64,000 bases of DNA from UBA2589 sp965223235 (GTDB lineage Bacteria; Gemmatimonadota; Gemmatimonadetes; Longimicrobiales; Gaopeijiaceae), in NCBI GenBank assembly GCA_965223235.1, contig CBDCVV010000019.1, positions 310,001 through 374,000 of the forward strand, in the 5' to 3' direction. Below the pieces are notes generated by a model, which ran no database searches, was not told where the DNA came from, and saw nothing but the letters and a program-made list of their open reading frames with translations. Of this stretch, positions 34,786 to 44,047 are shown one piece after another. Made by a program: the position numbers and the translations under genes. Position 1 is the stretch's first letter, and every line of letters begins with the position of its first letter.

Positions 34786-35784
34786 ATGAAAACAGTGATC
34801 GGCGTCGTGGCTGCCTTCGTGATCTCCACCTCGGTCACAGCCCAAGAAGCTCGCCCTCCCGTGCTCGACATGCATCTGCACGCCCTGCGAGCGACGGATC
34901 AAGGACCTCCTCCGCTGGCTTTCTGCCTTCCCGTGTCGACTTGGCCAACTGTCGTCCGGGGAACCGACTGGCCCGATACCTTCCTCGCCCAACAGAAGAA
35001 TCCTCCGTGCGAAGACCCGATCTGGTCTGCGGAGTCGGACGAGGAGCTGATGGAGCGTTCGGCCGCCATCATGGAAGAGTACAACGTCTACGGGGTCACC
35101 AGCGGACCCCGATTGCCGATGTGGCAGGAGGAAGTCGGAGAACGGATCATTCCGGGCATCCTCTTCGGAGGTGGGAGTCCCTCCGTCGACACGATGCGGG
35201 CCATGTTCGAGGACGGGCGGGTCCAGGTCTTCAGTGAAGTCACGATCCAGTACCGAGGCGTGGAGCCGGGCGACCCGTCCTTTACCCCATACGTAGCACT
35301 CGCCGAAGAGCTCGACATCCCGCTAGGGATTCACATCGGGACCGGACCTCCAGGCGCCCCGTATCTCGGCTTCACGCAGTACCGTGCTCGTCTCCACAGC
35401 CCCCTCATCCTCGAAGAGGTCCTTCTCGAGCACCCAGATCTCCGCATCTACGTCATGCACGCGGGGTGGCCCATGCTCGACGACTTATTGGCGCTCATGT
35501 GGGCCCACCCGCAGGTCCACGTGGGCCTTGGCGTAATCAGCTACGGTCTTCCCCGAGCCGAGTTCTATCGATATCTCCAGCGGATAGTCGACGCGGGATT
35601 CGGCAAGCGCGTCCTGTTCGGGTCCGATCAGATGGTGTGGCCAGACGCCCTCGCACACGCGATTCGGTCGATCGAGGACGCACCGTTCCTGACCGACGAG
35701 CAGAAGCGAGACATCCTCTACGACAACGCAGCTCGTTTCCTGGAGCTGAGTGAGGAGACGATCGCCCGGCACCACGGGAAGTAG
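34786..35784 (+). CDS. Secreted amidohydrolase-family protein
   Basis: A 332-residue protein with a signal peptide (VIGVVAAFVISTSVTAQ). It is a TIM-barrel metal hydrolase: VLDMHLHA (HxH), LGIHIGTGPPG, YVMHAGWP and FGSDQMVWPDA give the usual metal and acid ligands of the amidohydrolase-2 group. It has GGAGG seven bases before ATG. Activity is probably on a small amide or lactone in the periplasm; the substrate is unknown. Confidence 0.8.
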   Translation: MKTVIGVVAAFVISTSVTAQEARPPVLDMHLHALRATDQGPPPLAFCLPVSTWPTVVRGTDWPDTFLAQQKNPPCEDPIWSAESDEELMERSAAIMEEYNVYGVTSGPRLPMWQEEVGERIIPGILFGGGSPSVDTMRAMFEDGRVQVFSEVTIQYRGVEPGDPSFTPYVALAEELDIPLGIHIGTGPPGAPYLGFTQYRARLHSPLILEEVLLEHPDLRIYVMHAGWPMLDDLLALMWAHPQVHVGLGVISYGLPRAEFYRYLQRIVDAGFGKRVLFGSDQMVWPDALAHAIRSIEDAPFLTDEQKRDILYDNAARFLELSEETIARHHGK

Positions 35785-35828
35785 CAGCCGAGACCATCCC
35801 CAACCACAGCGACAAGAGGGACCACCCC

Positions 35829-36200
35829 ATGCGAGCAAGCGGCCACTTCGAAGTGGAGCTAACTCCCCAGGCGGATGAAAGGGCGCCGGCTGGTCGGATG
35901 ACGATTGATAAGAAGTATCGGGGAGGACTTTCGGGCACCGGGCTCGGTCAGATGATCAGCAAGAGGACCGAGAAGGGAGCAGCGGCGTACTGCGCGATTG
36001 AAGAGGTCACCGGTTCTGTCGACGGCCGTGAAGGATCCTTCACCTTGGTGCACCATGGTCACATGAGCGCGAACGGCCAATCCCTAGACATCTCCATTCT
36101 GGAGGGGTCCGGGAGTGGGGAGCTGGCCTCGATCACGGGATCGATGACCATTACTCAGGGGCCAGACGGACACAGCTACGAATTGACGTACGAGCTTTAA
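35829..36200 (+). CDS. DUF3224-family protein
   Basis: A 123-residue beta-rich protein with the DUF3224 pattern: ASGHFEVELTPQ, MTIDKKYRGGLSGTGLGQMIS, GSFTLVHHGHMS and ASITGSMTI. The family forms a small barrel related to allene-oxide-cyclase folds; function is unknown. No signal peptide, so it is cytoplasmic. It follows the amidohydrolase by 44 bases on the same strand. Confidence 0.8.
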   Translation: MRASGHFEVELTPQADERAPAGRMTIDKKYRGGLSGTGLGQMISKRTEKGAAAYCAIEEVTGSVDGREGSFTLVHHGHMSANGQSLDISILEGSGSGELASITGSMTITQGPDGHSYELTYEL

Positions 36201-36236
36201 GCTCGAGACCGCTCGGTCGCGCCGAACTGCGGTCGC

Positions 36237-37436
36237 CTAGGCCGCGGTCCCGGCTCCGACCATTGCGGCGATCCGCTCGAGCGCGCGTTCGAGCACATCG
36301 TCCGCCGCGGCGAAGCTGAGTCGTACCCAGCGATCGTCCCCAAACGCGGCTCCAGGCACGAGCGCGACGCCTTGCTGCTCGAGAAGCTCCGAGCACCACT
36401 CCGTCGCCGAACTGATTCCGGCTCCGAAGAAGGCGTCCACGCGGAAGAAGAGATAGAACGCTCCAGAGGGACGCACGAAGGGCACCCCGGGCATGAGCTC
36501 CTCCATGCGGGTCGTAACCAGATCGCGGCGACGCCGGAACGCGGCCCCCATCTCGACGAGAGACGCCTCTACCGCAGCTCCGCCCCGGTACGCGGCGAGC
36601 GCCGCTACCTGCGACGGCGCGGCCGCGTTCGAAGTGAGTTGACTCTGCAAAGCAGACATCTTCGAGGCTACTTCGGGCGCGGACCACGAGTAGCCGATTC
36701 TCCACCCAGTCATCGCATAGCTCTTCGAAGCTCCGTCCACGAGCACGAATGAGCCGAGGTCGCTCGAGGAGATGTCGAGGACACCAGGCGCTGGATCATC
36801 TCCATCGTGGTGGATGTTCCGGTAGATCTCGTCGGTGATCAGGTGGACATCATGGTCACGGCACCACCTCGCGATCGCAGTCAGCTCGTCAATGGTGTAG
36901 ACGGCGCCCGTCGGATTGGTGGGCGTATTGATCACCAGCCCTTTCGTCGCGCCGGTACGCGCGGCCTCCAACTCGGCCGGACCGACCTTGAAGTTGTTCC
37001 CCTCGTTGCCGGCAACCGCACGAGGTGTGGCTCGCGCGAGCTGGACGAGATCCGGATACGTCGTCCAATAAGGAGCCGGCACGAGAACTTCATCCCCCGG
37101 CCCGAAGAGGGTGAAGATCGAGTTGAAGAGTGCCTGCTTTGCCCCTGCCGTCACGATGACGCCTTCCCATGGAAGCTCTCGCCCCGCGCGCTGCGAGAGG
37201 TGGGCCGCGATCGCCCTGCGAAGCTCGGGAGCCCCGCCCGGGGGGGTATACCGAGTCTTCCCGTCTCGAATCCCTTCGATCGCGGCCTCGCTAATCACCG
37301 CGGGCGTGTCGAAGTCGGGCTCCCCGGCACCGAGGTTGATGATGTCTCGGCCCTCATCTGCGAGTCGCTTCGCCATGGAACTCACAGCGATCGTGGCCGA
37401 CGGCTTCAACTGCTCTACATTGGCACTGAATTGCAT
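36237..37436 (-). CDS. PLP-dependent aminotransferase, aspartate-aminotransferase-like
   Basis: A 399-residue fold-type I aminotransferase. GAGEPDFDTP, VLVPAPYWTTYPDLV, NTPTNPTGAVY (the Asn that holds the cofactor) and VDGASKSYAMTGWRIGY (the Schiff-base lysine) are all present. It is the AspC/AAT-I type, which moves amino groups between aspartate or aromatic amino acids and oxo acids in the cytoplasm. It starts 50 bases from the divergent DsbA-fold gene. Confidence 0.9.
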   Translation of the reverse strand: MQFSANVEQLKPSATIAVSSMAKRLADEGRDIINLGAGEPDFDTPAVISEAAIEGIRDGKTRYTPPGGAPELRRAIAAHLSQRAGRELPWEGVIVTAGAKQALFNSIFTLFGPGDEVLVPAPYWTTYPDLVQLARATPRAVAGNEGNNFKVGPAELEAARTGATKGLVINTPTNPTGAVYTIDELTAIARWCRDHDVHLITDEIYRNIHHDGDDPAPGVLDISSSDLGSFVLVDGASKSYAMTGWRIGYSWSAPEVASKMSALQSQLTSNAAAPSQVAALAAYRGGAAVEASLVEMGAAFRRRRDLVTTRMEELMPGVPFVRPSGAFYLFFRVDAFFGAGISSATEWCSELLEQQGVALVPGAAFGDDRWVRLSFAAADDVLERALERIAAMVGAGTAA

Positions 37437-37485
37437 AGAGATCTCGATCCGGGCGTTGGGGCCGGGGTTGGGGCGGGAGCGGAAT

Positions 37486-38100
37486 ATGGCGGGACCAGCG
37501 AAGGCCGACCACCTTCCGGGCGCGGGATCGAGCCCACCGACGGTCTGGTTTGACTACATCGATCCCATCTCTTGGCTACTCTATGCCGAGTGCGAGGCGG
37601 CCGGCCTCACGGAGTTGGATTGGTGCCCGCTGGAACTGATCGCCCCTCCCTCACCTCTCGTCACGGCAGGTGCGCACGAGATCTCAGGCCGCTGGCGAGA
37701 AGCGGCTCGCTTCGTCGAAGCATCCAAAGGCGATGTCCCCGCGACACCCCACTCCTCGGCTCTGGTGCCGTGGACACGCAAAGCCCACGAGCTCACCCTC
37801 TTCGCGGCGGACCATGGCAACGGCCGAGAGGCCCGGCGCAGGATCTTCGACGCCTACATGCTGGAGGGGCTCGATATCGGTCGAATCGACGTCCTGGTAC
37901 TGCTCGCTGAGCAGGTCGGTCTAGACCGAACCGAAACGAAGGCGACGCTGGATGTTGACCGCTACGAAGCGTCTGTCGCGGACGCTCGCGCCCGTGCCGA
38001 GAGGCTCGGGGTCCGCACGTCGCCGTGTCTGGTGGTGGGTCCGGATCACTACGAGGGCTTCCACAACGCGGCAGCCATCCGCACCTTTCTCGGCACCTGA
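37486..38100 (+). CDS. DsbA-fold protein lacking the CXXC motif
   Basis: A 204-residue DsbA-like protein. The position of CXXC reads FDYIDPISWL, so the redox cysteines are absent. The rest keeps the helical insert (ARRRIFDAYMLEGLDIGRIDVLVLLA) and the loop LGVRTSPCLVVGP. 2-hydroxychromene-2-carboxylate isomerases of this fold also lack CXXC and use a serine, so an isomerase-like role is possible. ATG 37486 follows GGGAG. It is a relative of the UGA-containing gene at 33155, with a similar C-terminal half. Confidence 0.75.
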   Translation: MAGPAKADHLPGAGSSPPTVWFDYIDPISWLLYAECEAAGLTELDWCPLELIAPPSPLVTAGAHEISGRWREAARFVEASKGDVPATPHSSALVPWTRKAHELTLFAADHGNGREARRRIFDAYMLEGLDIGRIDVLVLLAEQVGLDRTETKATLDVDRYEASVADARARAERLGVRTSPCLVVGPDHYEGFHNAAAIRTFLGT

Positions 38101-38156
38101 GAGGGTGCGGAGCCCTTCGTCCGCACCATTCACTGCCGATCTCACCACGGAAGACC

Positions 38157-38459
38157 ATGGCCGGTTATCAACGAAAAACGGCGTACTCGCCTCACGAGGT
38201 GCTGGAGGCTGCCGAAAACTTCTTGCCGGAGATGCTCGGACTGTCGCGCTCGAACGATGCATCGCATAGCGCGACATTCAACGGTGCCGAAGGCTCCGTG
38301 ACCGTTTCGGCCCACCGACACGGACCCTACACCCACGTGGTCGCCAACACGGACCGGCTGAGAACGAGCAGGTTGGACTACGAGGTGCAGCGCTTCTTAA
38401 ACCAACTCCCCTACGAACCCGGGGACCGCGGTGGCCCCGGCTCCGGGGAGCCGAGTTAA
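38157..38459 (+). CDS. Small protein of unknown function
   Basis: A 100-residue soluble protein (starting MAGYQRKTAYSPHEVLEAAE) with no family that I recognise. A GGAAG ribosome site precedes ATG 38157. The stop is only four bases before the next ATG, so it is coupled with the degenerate helicase gene. The middle has a GSVTVSAHRHGPYTHVVA strand pair and a proline/glycine-rich end. Confidence 0.6.
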   Translation: MAGYQRKTAYSPHEVLEAAENFLPEMLGLSRSNDASHSATFNGAEGSVTVSAHRHGPYTHVVANTDRLRTSRLDYEVQRFLNQLPYEPGDRGGPGSGEPS

Positions 38460-38463
38460 CGCG

Positions 38464-39999
38464 ATGGAATCGTTCGAGGACCTCGGACTCGCCCCTGAAT
38501 TCGCCGAGGTTCTCTCCGCGGAAGGCATCGAGTCGCCCACGCCTCTGCAAAGGGATGCGATCCCGGTCCTGCTCAAAGGCAACCATCTCATCATGGAAGC
38601 CGGACCAGGTAGCGGCTTACACCTGTCCTGGTGCCTGCCGCTGCTCCAGAGGCTCGACCCCGCCGAAGCCGGCCCATCCGTCCTAGTCGTGTGCGCCTCG
38701 GACTCGGTAGCCGAAGAGCTGGCCGAGGCCACCGCCCGTGTCGCGAGCGTCACGGATCACCGCGTCGCAGCAATCGGGAGTGCGTGGGCCTTACAGGAAA
38801 AAGCCCACTTCGTCTTCGGCACCCCAGGGAGGATTCTCCGTACCATCGCGGCTGGACTCAGCACAGAGCACGTCCAGGCCCTCGTGGTCGATCAGGCACA
38901 GCTCGTCGAGTTGGCCGGAGCGTTGCCCGATGTAGAGCGGATCCTCGACTACCTCCCGGAGGCGTGCCAACGGGTGGCGAGTGCGCTTCCGATCTCCGCG
39001 GGTATCTCGGACTGGTTCGCGCGTTCGTTCAAGCGAACGGTGACCGTTCCCGCTCCTCCGACTACGGATCCTCCGAAACGTGGGGAAGTTCGGTTCCGTA
39101 TCGCTCCCGAGCCGCGTGAGGCAGCGACCCTGAGCGTCGTGGAGGAGTTACTACGGAGTGGGGCCGATCATGTGTTGGTCTTCTGCGGATCGGAGGATCG
39201 ACTCGCCGACGTCGGCGACCTGCTGACCCTTCACGGCTTTGTCGCGGGAGCACCGGGCGACACCGAGGTGCCAGTGTGGCTCGGGTCCGACCCCTTGGCT
39301 GCGCGAGCCGCGTCGGACGGCGTCGCAGGGGTCATGGTCGTCAGTTCGGACGTTCCGGCGGATCAAGACACGCTCGATCGACGCCACGCGATTTCTTCGA
39401 GCAGTGTGGTGATCCTGCTGCCCCGGGAAGTCGCGCACCTCAAGAAGCTGGGTCGGCGCACCGGGTATGACACGGTCCCCTTCCCTCCGGCCGCCGCCGA
39501 CCGCGATCCGATGAGAGACCTTCGTGAGTCGATCGAGTCCGCGATCGAGTCGGAAGACACTGCCGCATACATGGTCGCCCTCGAGCCTCTTCTGGCACGC
39601 CACGACCCCATGGAAGTCGCCGCCGCGGCGGTGGCACTACTGCGGAAGGGAACCGTCCCCGCGTCCCAAGCCCCCTCCCGCACTGCCCACACACCCTCCG
39701 CTGCGGTCGGTGAGACCCCTTCGTGGTCCAAGCTCTTCGTAACGGTCGGTGAACGAGACGGCTTACTGAAGGGTGACCTGCTGGGCGCCATCACCGGAGA
39801 AGCATCGGTGGCGGGCGATCAAGTCGGACGGATCGATATCAAAGAGTCCCATTCGCTCGTCGAAGTGCACACCACGGTGGCTCAGCAGGTGATCGGTGCG
39901 ATCAACGGTACGACCATCAAGGGTCGCGCAGTTCGAGTCGACTTCGACCGGCCTCGTAAGGCGCCGGCAGGAACGCGAAAGATCCGTCGTCGGCCGTAG
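38464..39999 (+). CDS. DEAD-box-like protein with degenerate ATPase motifs and a DbpA-type RNA-binding tail
   Basis: A 511-residue protein with helicase layout: a Q-motif-like start FEDLGLAPEFAEVL...SPTPLQRDAIP, a GTPGR motif (119-123) and a second RecA-like domain. The Walker A is EAGPGSGLH (residues 45-53), with Lys and Thr of GKT replaced by Leu and His. DEAD is replaced by DQAQ (143-146), and HRxGRxGR by LGRRTGYDT. ATP hydrolysis is therefore unlikely. Residues about 420-500 (WSKLFVTVGERDGLLKGDLLGAI... INGTTIKGRAVRVDF) look like the DbpA RNA-binding domain. It may be an RNA-binding scaffold. The normal helicase at 27116 serves as a contrast. Confidence 0.8.
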   Translation: MESFEDLGLAPEFAEVLSAEGIESPTPLQRDAIPVLLKGNHLIMEAGPGSGLHLSWCLPLLQRLDPAEAGPSVLVVCASDSVAEELAEATARVASVTDHRVAAIGSAWALQEKAHFVFGTPGRILRTIAAGLSTEHVQALVVDQAQLVELAGALPDVERILDYLPEACQRVASALPISAGISDWFARSFKRTVTVPAPPTTDPPKRGEVRFRIAPEPREAATLSVVEELLRSGADHVLVFCGSEDRLADVGDLLTLHGFVAGAPGDTEVPVWLGSDPLAARAASDGVAGVMVVSSDVPADQDTLDRRHAISSSSVVILLPREVAHLKKLGRRTGYDTVPFPPAAADRDPMRDLRESIESAIESEDTAAYMVALEPLLARHDPMEVAAAAVALLRKGTVPASQAPSRTAHTPSAAVGETPSWSKLFVTVGERDGLLKGDLLGAITGEASVAGDQVGRIDIKESHSLVEVHTTVAQQVIGAINGTTIKGRAVRVDFDRPRKAPAGTRKIRRRP

Positions 40000-40052
40000 G
40001 GCGGCGGCGGGTTAGTCCCTGCGGTCCGCGCGCTCTCTTCCCACTTGGAGCG

Positions 40053-40319
40053 CTACTCCTCCGGGTCGATCACCACCTCGATGTCTTCGATGATGTCTTC
40101 GACATCTTCGACGATGTCATCGACGATATCCTCGAAGTCGTCCCCGTCGCGCTTCCCCTTGATGAAGGAGTACACGACGTACACCACCGCGGCAGCGAGA
40201 GCGAATTTCAGGGTCAGGAAGAGAAGCCCCATCACCATCCCCAAGAGGGGCATGGCAACCACCTTGAAGAGTACGATCCCGGTGAATCCCATGGCGCCGT
40301 ACTTCACGAGCGATTTCAT
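40053..40319 (-). CDS. Small membrane protein with acidic tail
   Basis: An 88-residue protein with two hydrophobic stretches (GAMGFTGIVLFKVVAMPLLGM and LLFLTLKFALAAAVVYVVYS). It ends in a long acidic tail (DDFEDIVDDIVEDVEDIIED) of repeated D/E with I/V, likely to form a charged helix in the cytoplasm. The tail reads as a periodic repeat. No family or partner known. Confidence 0.6.
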   Translation of the reverse strand: MKSLVKYGAMGFTGIVLFKVVAMPLLGMVMGLLFLTLKFALAAAVVYVVYSFIKGKRDGDDFEDIVDDIVEDVEDIIEDIEVVIDPEE

Positions 40320-40406
40320 CCCCTCTCTCCCTTCTCCTGCGGTTCGTTGTAGGAGCCTACGGGCAGGCAGCGTCCTGAGTTTCGGCGGCCGCGAGTCCCG
40401 CCCGAG

Positions 40407-42809
40407 CTACATCCGAAACCGATAGCTGAGCTTCAGGAAGAGCCCGTCTCGGGTCGGACGCACATTCTCGAATCCGAAAGCCGAAGCGTCTTCCATCTCC
40501 CTCGTGTAACCCAGATAGAAGACGGTCCCGGGCGAAGGCTCATACCCTACGAGCCCCTCGATCCGGAAGTCGTGTCCCTCAGACCCGGTACGCGCGAAGC
40601 ACGATGAGGGGTCCGTACAACGGTACAGGCTCCGCCCCGCCACCGGGTCGAAGAGGTCGGCTCGCACCTGGCTCCCGTACTCGAATATGCTCCTCAGGAA
40701 GAGCGCTTTCGAGAACTGGTACTGAGCCCGGATCCTCGGGATGATGGCTTCGGAATGCTCACCACCATCTTGCTCGCGCGTCAGGCGACTGTACGTCACT
40801 CCAACCTCGGTAATGAGCGCCCGGGTCGGGTATAGGTTCAGGCTCGCGTTCCCCGAAAAGGAGTTGGCTGGCGCGACCGCCACACCGAAAGAGCGATCGA
40901 AGATCGGGGTCTCGCTCCACGTGAGTCGGGCGTTCCCACGCACACGCTGCCATTTGTTGATCCAAAGCCCTGTCGTGAAGCTCGGGAGAGCACCGAAGAG
41001 CTCTTGGTCCGGCTGAAACGCGGTATAGGAGCCGTCCGATTCTTGGACGAAGAGCCCGTCGTAGTCGATGGGCTGGAACTCGAACATCCGGAGCTTGGCG
41101 TTCCCCCAGATCGTGATGTTGTCTTTGAAGCTGAAGCGGGAGCTGACCTCGACCTCCCCCTCCTCGAAGCCCTCCCCGCCCCAGAAACGATCGTGATCCC
41201 AGTAGGCTCGCGCCGACACCGAGGGGCCGATCCCCTCCAAGAAGGCGCCCCGCCCTCCGAACCAGTTGTACTGAATCCTGGCGTCTGCCTGCGCTTGGCC
41301 GAGCCGCCGGAAAAATCCACTCCCGGGGTTGAACTCAGCTTGGGTGTCTTCGAACTCGGCGTTGAACGAGAAGGTCCGGCCGGCCCGCTCGACCCGGGCC
41401 GAAACCATCCGACCATCGGAGCGCTGTGTCAGCGACTCATGGTTCGTGAAGCTCTGGGCTCCCATGAGCGTGATCGTGTAGCGCCCGGCCAACTGGAGCC
41501 TCGCGTCCGCGCCCGCGACCCGATTGAAGTTCGACCCGGTTATCGTCCTGTCCGTATAGACCGCCCCGATCGACGACGAACCACCGATATCGCCTCGAGC
41601 GCGGAGCAAATTCACATACACATTCGGGTTGTCGGCGCCGAAGGTCTCGTCGACAGCACCGAGATACCCTAGGCTCAGCCCTCCCACCTTTCCGGTAAGC
41701 TTCCCACCCGCGATCGGATTCTCGATCGTGCGCGTGTATACGAGCTGCTTCGGCATCCCGAAGATCTCGGTGCCTTCCAGGAAGAAGGGCCGCTTCTCTT
41801 GGAAGAAGAGCGCAAAGCGTTCGTTGACCTGGACCTGCCCTGCGTCGGCTTCGACCTGACTGAAATCGGGGTTCACCGTGGCATCGAGGGTAAGGTTCGA
41901 TGTCACCCCGTACGTCGTGTTGAAGCCCACTTCTCCAGTCGGGCTTCCGTGCACGAACTGATCGGCCGCGTTCACGGATCCGTTCACGGCGCTGGTCGCG
42001 AACGGGTTGATCTCCATGAAGAGTCCCATGTCGAGATTCTGAAGCTTGTTCAGCTTCCCGGTTTGAGCGAGTCGGTTCGCGATATCGCTCGTCGTGGGAG
42101 CCCAAGAGCTCCGATACCCGTTCCGCTGGATATTGCGTTCGACTTGGAGGCCCCACGTCTGCTCTTCGAGCTCAGGGAAACGCAAGCTCTTGAAGGGAAT
42201 GCGGATCTCGGCTTCCCACCCCTGCTCGGTGATCCGACCGTCGGAAGCCCACAAGAAGTCCGGATTATCGTCGATGGGGGGGCCGAAGCCGCCCCGGCGA
42301 CCCGATGATCCACCCTCATTCCAGAGTCCGTCGTGCTGTACACCCAAGGGATTGACTGTGAAGACGTAAGCACGCCGCTGATCGTTGAACGTGTCGAGCA
42401 CCACTCGGATGTAGTCGTCCGAGAAGGTGAACGAATCGCGCTCGGACAGCGTCGCCCGAATCTCCGACGGACTGTCGTCGAACGCTTTCACCGCGAAGTA
42501 GATCGCGTCGTCGTCGACGAGAACGAGCACCTCGGTCCGCTGAGTCGCGGCAGAGCCTTCGATCGGCTCGTACTGTGTGAAGCCCTCGAGAAGTGCGGCA
42601 CGCTCCCACGCAGCGTCGTCGATACGCCCATCGATATCGATACCGGCGGACTCCATCGATGGCGTGTCGATCTCGGTCTCGTCGAGTCGGCCATCGTACC
42701 GGACGACCGCCGCCGGAAGGTCCGGGCCGGGCACGCGTGGCGGCGGCGCCTCCGCTCCGGCTCCACTGAAGAGACCGGCTGCGGCAACTTGGAAGAGGAA
42801 GTGCGTCAT
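40407..42809 (-). CDS. DUF5916-type outer-membrane protein with CBM9-like N-terminal domain
   Basis: An 800-residue protein with a short N-terminal hydrophobic signal. Residues about 50-220 form a carbohydrate-binding family 9-like beta-sandwich (DIDGRIDDAAWERAALLEGFTQYEP, and VFTVNPLGVQHDGLWNEGG). The remainder (DUF5916) is strand-rich and ends in SYRFRM, suggesting an outer-membrane barrel. Its function is unknown. It stands alone, divergent from the zinc-ribbon gene. Confidence 0.75.
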   Translation of the reverse strand: MTHFLFQVAAAGLFSGAGAEAPPPRVPGPDLPAAVVRYDGRLDETEIDTPSMESAGIDIDGRIDDAAWERAALLEGFTQYEPIEGSAATQRTEVLVLVDDDAIYFAVKAFDDSPSEIRATLSERDSFTFSDDYIRVVLDTFNDQRRAYVFTVNPLGVQHDGLWNEGGSSGRRGGFGPPIDDNPDFLWASDGRITEQGWEAEIRIPFKSLRFPELEEQTWGLQVERNIQRNGYRSSWAPTTSDIANRLAQTGKLNKLQNLDMGLFMEINPFATSAVNGSVNAADQFVHGSPTGEVGFNTTYGVTSNLTLDATVNPDFSQVEADAGQVQVNERFALFFQEKRPFFLEGTEIFGMPKQLVYTRTIENPIAGGKLTGKVGGLSLGYLGAVDETFGADNPNVYVNLLRARGDIGGSSSIGAVYTDRTITGSNFNRVAGADARLQLAGRYTITLMGAQSFTNHESLTQRSDGRMVSARVERAGRTFSFNAEFEDTQAEFNPGSGFFRRLGQAQADARIQYNWFGGRGAFLEGIGPSVSARAYWDHDRFWGGEGFEEGEVEVSSRFSFKDNITIWGNAKLRMFEFQPIDYDGLFVQESDGSYTAFQPDQELFGALPSFTTGLWINKWQRVRGNARLTWSETPIFDRSFGVAVAPANSFSGNASLNLYPTRALITEVGVTYSRLTREQDGGEHSEAIIPRIRAQYQFSKALFLRSIFEYGSQVRADLFDPVAGRSLYRCTDPSSCFARTGSEGHDFRIEGLVGYEPSPGTVFYLGYTREMEDASAFGFENVRPTRDGLFLKLSYRFRM

Positions 42810-42937
42810 CTATGAAGTTTCCATGCGCGATTCCCTAGGGAACGCGACCAATCAGGCAAGGCTAGGGACCAGCCTTGTAGTATAGTTCTGGATTAGCGTG
42901 GACACCCGAACTTTCCGCACTGCTGAGTTGGTCTCTC

Positions 42938-43159
42938 GTGAGCCGCCCCTCTGAGCCCGCACGTTGGTCGAAAGCCGACATAGCTGCCTTACGTGCGCGC
43001 CTCGACAAAGGCGATCCTCCGCGCTGCCCACGGTGCGACGTCGCTCTCGATGTACGTGAGGTCACCCCCCGTCGAGACGTCTCGTATGTCCGCTCCCGCG
43101 TATGGTTCACATGCCCCCAATGCTCGGGGCGTGCGGTACTCGACCAAGTGGATCGATAG
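42938..43159 (+). CDS. Small zinc-ribbon protein
   Basis: A 73-residue protein with two CXXC pairs (CPRC and CPQC) spaced about 30 residues, so one zinc ribbon. It starts with GTG and its stop is two bases before the NudC GTG, so both are an operon. No known function. Confidence 0.7.
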   Translation: MSRPSEPARWSKADIAALRARLDKGDPPRCPRCDVALDVREVTPRRDVSYVRSRVWFTCPQCSGRAVLDQVDR

Positions 43160-43161
43160 TC

Positions 43162-43947
43162 GTGGGGCGCCCGCTCATCGTCTTCGTCGGTTCTCGCATA
43201 GTGCTCAAGGTCGAAGGCCCGCTCCTACGGCTCCCCACCGAAGCTGAGATCGCGAGCCAGATCGACCTTGGCACACACCCGAATACTGTGCGTGCGGAGG
43301 TGCCCGGTGCCGCGGGTAACCTTCCGACAGTTGGACTCCCCGATCAGGAATGGGAGCCCACGGGCGATCTTCGATTGGAAGGGCTCCGCGTAGCGTACCA
43401 CCGCCTCGCGCCGGTGGACTTTCGAGCGGCCGGTACCGCCCGCCAGCATGTGGAGTGGTTGCGAACGCATCGGTTCTGCGGGGCGTGTGGCGCTGAGACC
43501 CGCCGGGACCCGTCACACCCTTCTCTCACCTGCACCGCTTGCGGGCAACACCACTTCCCGCGCGTCGCACCAGCGGTCATCGTGCTCGTACAACGAGATG
43601 CCCACGCGCTCCTCGGTCGATCCCACAGATTCCCGGAAGGAGTGTACTCGACCCTCGCCGGCTTCGTTGAGGCAGGCGAGTCACTTGAAGAGTGCATCCA
43701 CCGGGAGATCGAGGAAGAGGTCGGGGTCACGGTCGGCAATCTCCGCTATTTCGGCTCCCAGCCTCATCCATTCCCGAACTCGCTGATGGTTGGCTTCGTC
43801 GCGGACTGGGTCTCAGGAGACATCCGGATCGACGACAATGAGCTCGCCGACGCTCAGTGGTTCCATAGGGGTGCTCTTCCGGGACTCCCCCACAGGATGT
43901 CCATCGCGCACGCCCTGATTCAGGACTTCGTCGACCGAACGAAGTAG
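43162..43947 (+). CDS. nudC: NADH pyrophosphatase / NAD-capped RNA decapping enzyme
   Basis: A 261-residue Nudix hydrolase with the NudC layout: a zinc ribbon (FCGACG ... LTCTACG), a Nudix box GFVEAGESLEECIHREIEEEVGV (GX5EX7REUXEEXGU) and the NudC signature SQPHPFPNSLM. It cleaves NAD(H) to NMN and AMP, and in other bacteria removes NAD caps from RNA. GTG 43162 follows the zinc-ribbon stop closely. The start is chosen because the upstream frame overlaps that gene. Confidence 0.9.
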   Translation: MGRPLIVFVGSRIVLKVEGPLLRLPTEAEIASQIDLGTHPNTVRAEVPGAAGNLPTVGLPDQEWEPTGDLRLEGLRVAYHRLAPVDFRAAGTARQHVEWLRTHRFCGACGAETRRDPSHPSLTCTACGQHHFPRVAPAVIVLVQRDAHALLGRSHRFPEGVYSTLAGFVEAGESLEECIHREIEEEVGVTVGNLRYFGSQPHPFPNSLMVGFVADWVSGDIRIDDNELADAQWFHRGALPGLPHRMSIAHALIQDFVDRTK

Positions 43948-44047
43948 GTCATTCGGCGGGCGGCTATTGCCGGCTACGGCGGCCGTAGGGAGGTTGGTCG
44001 GGTGCGCCGCGGATTGCGCGGACCGCGACCTTCACACGCTGGGACTC

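Noticed and set aside
37111..38100. Long frame beginning inside the aminotransferase gene
   Set aside because: The first part is antisense to the aminotransferase gene. The DsbA-fold protein starts at 37486 with a ribosome site.
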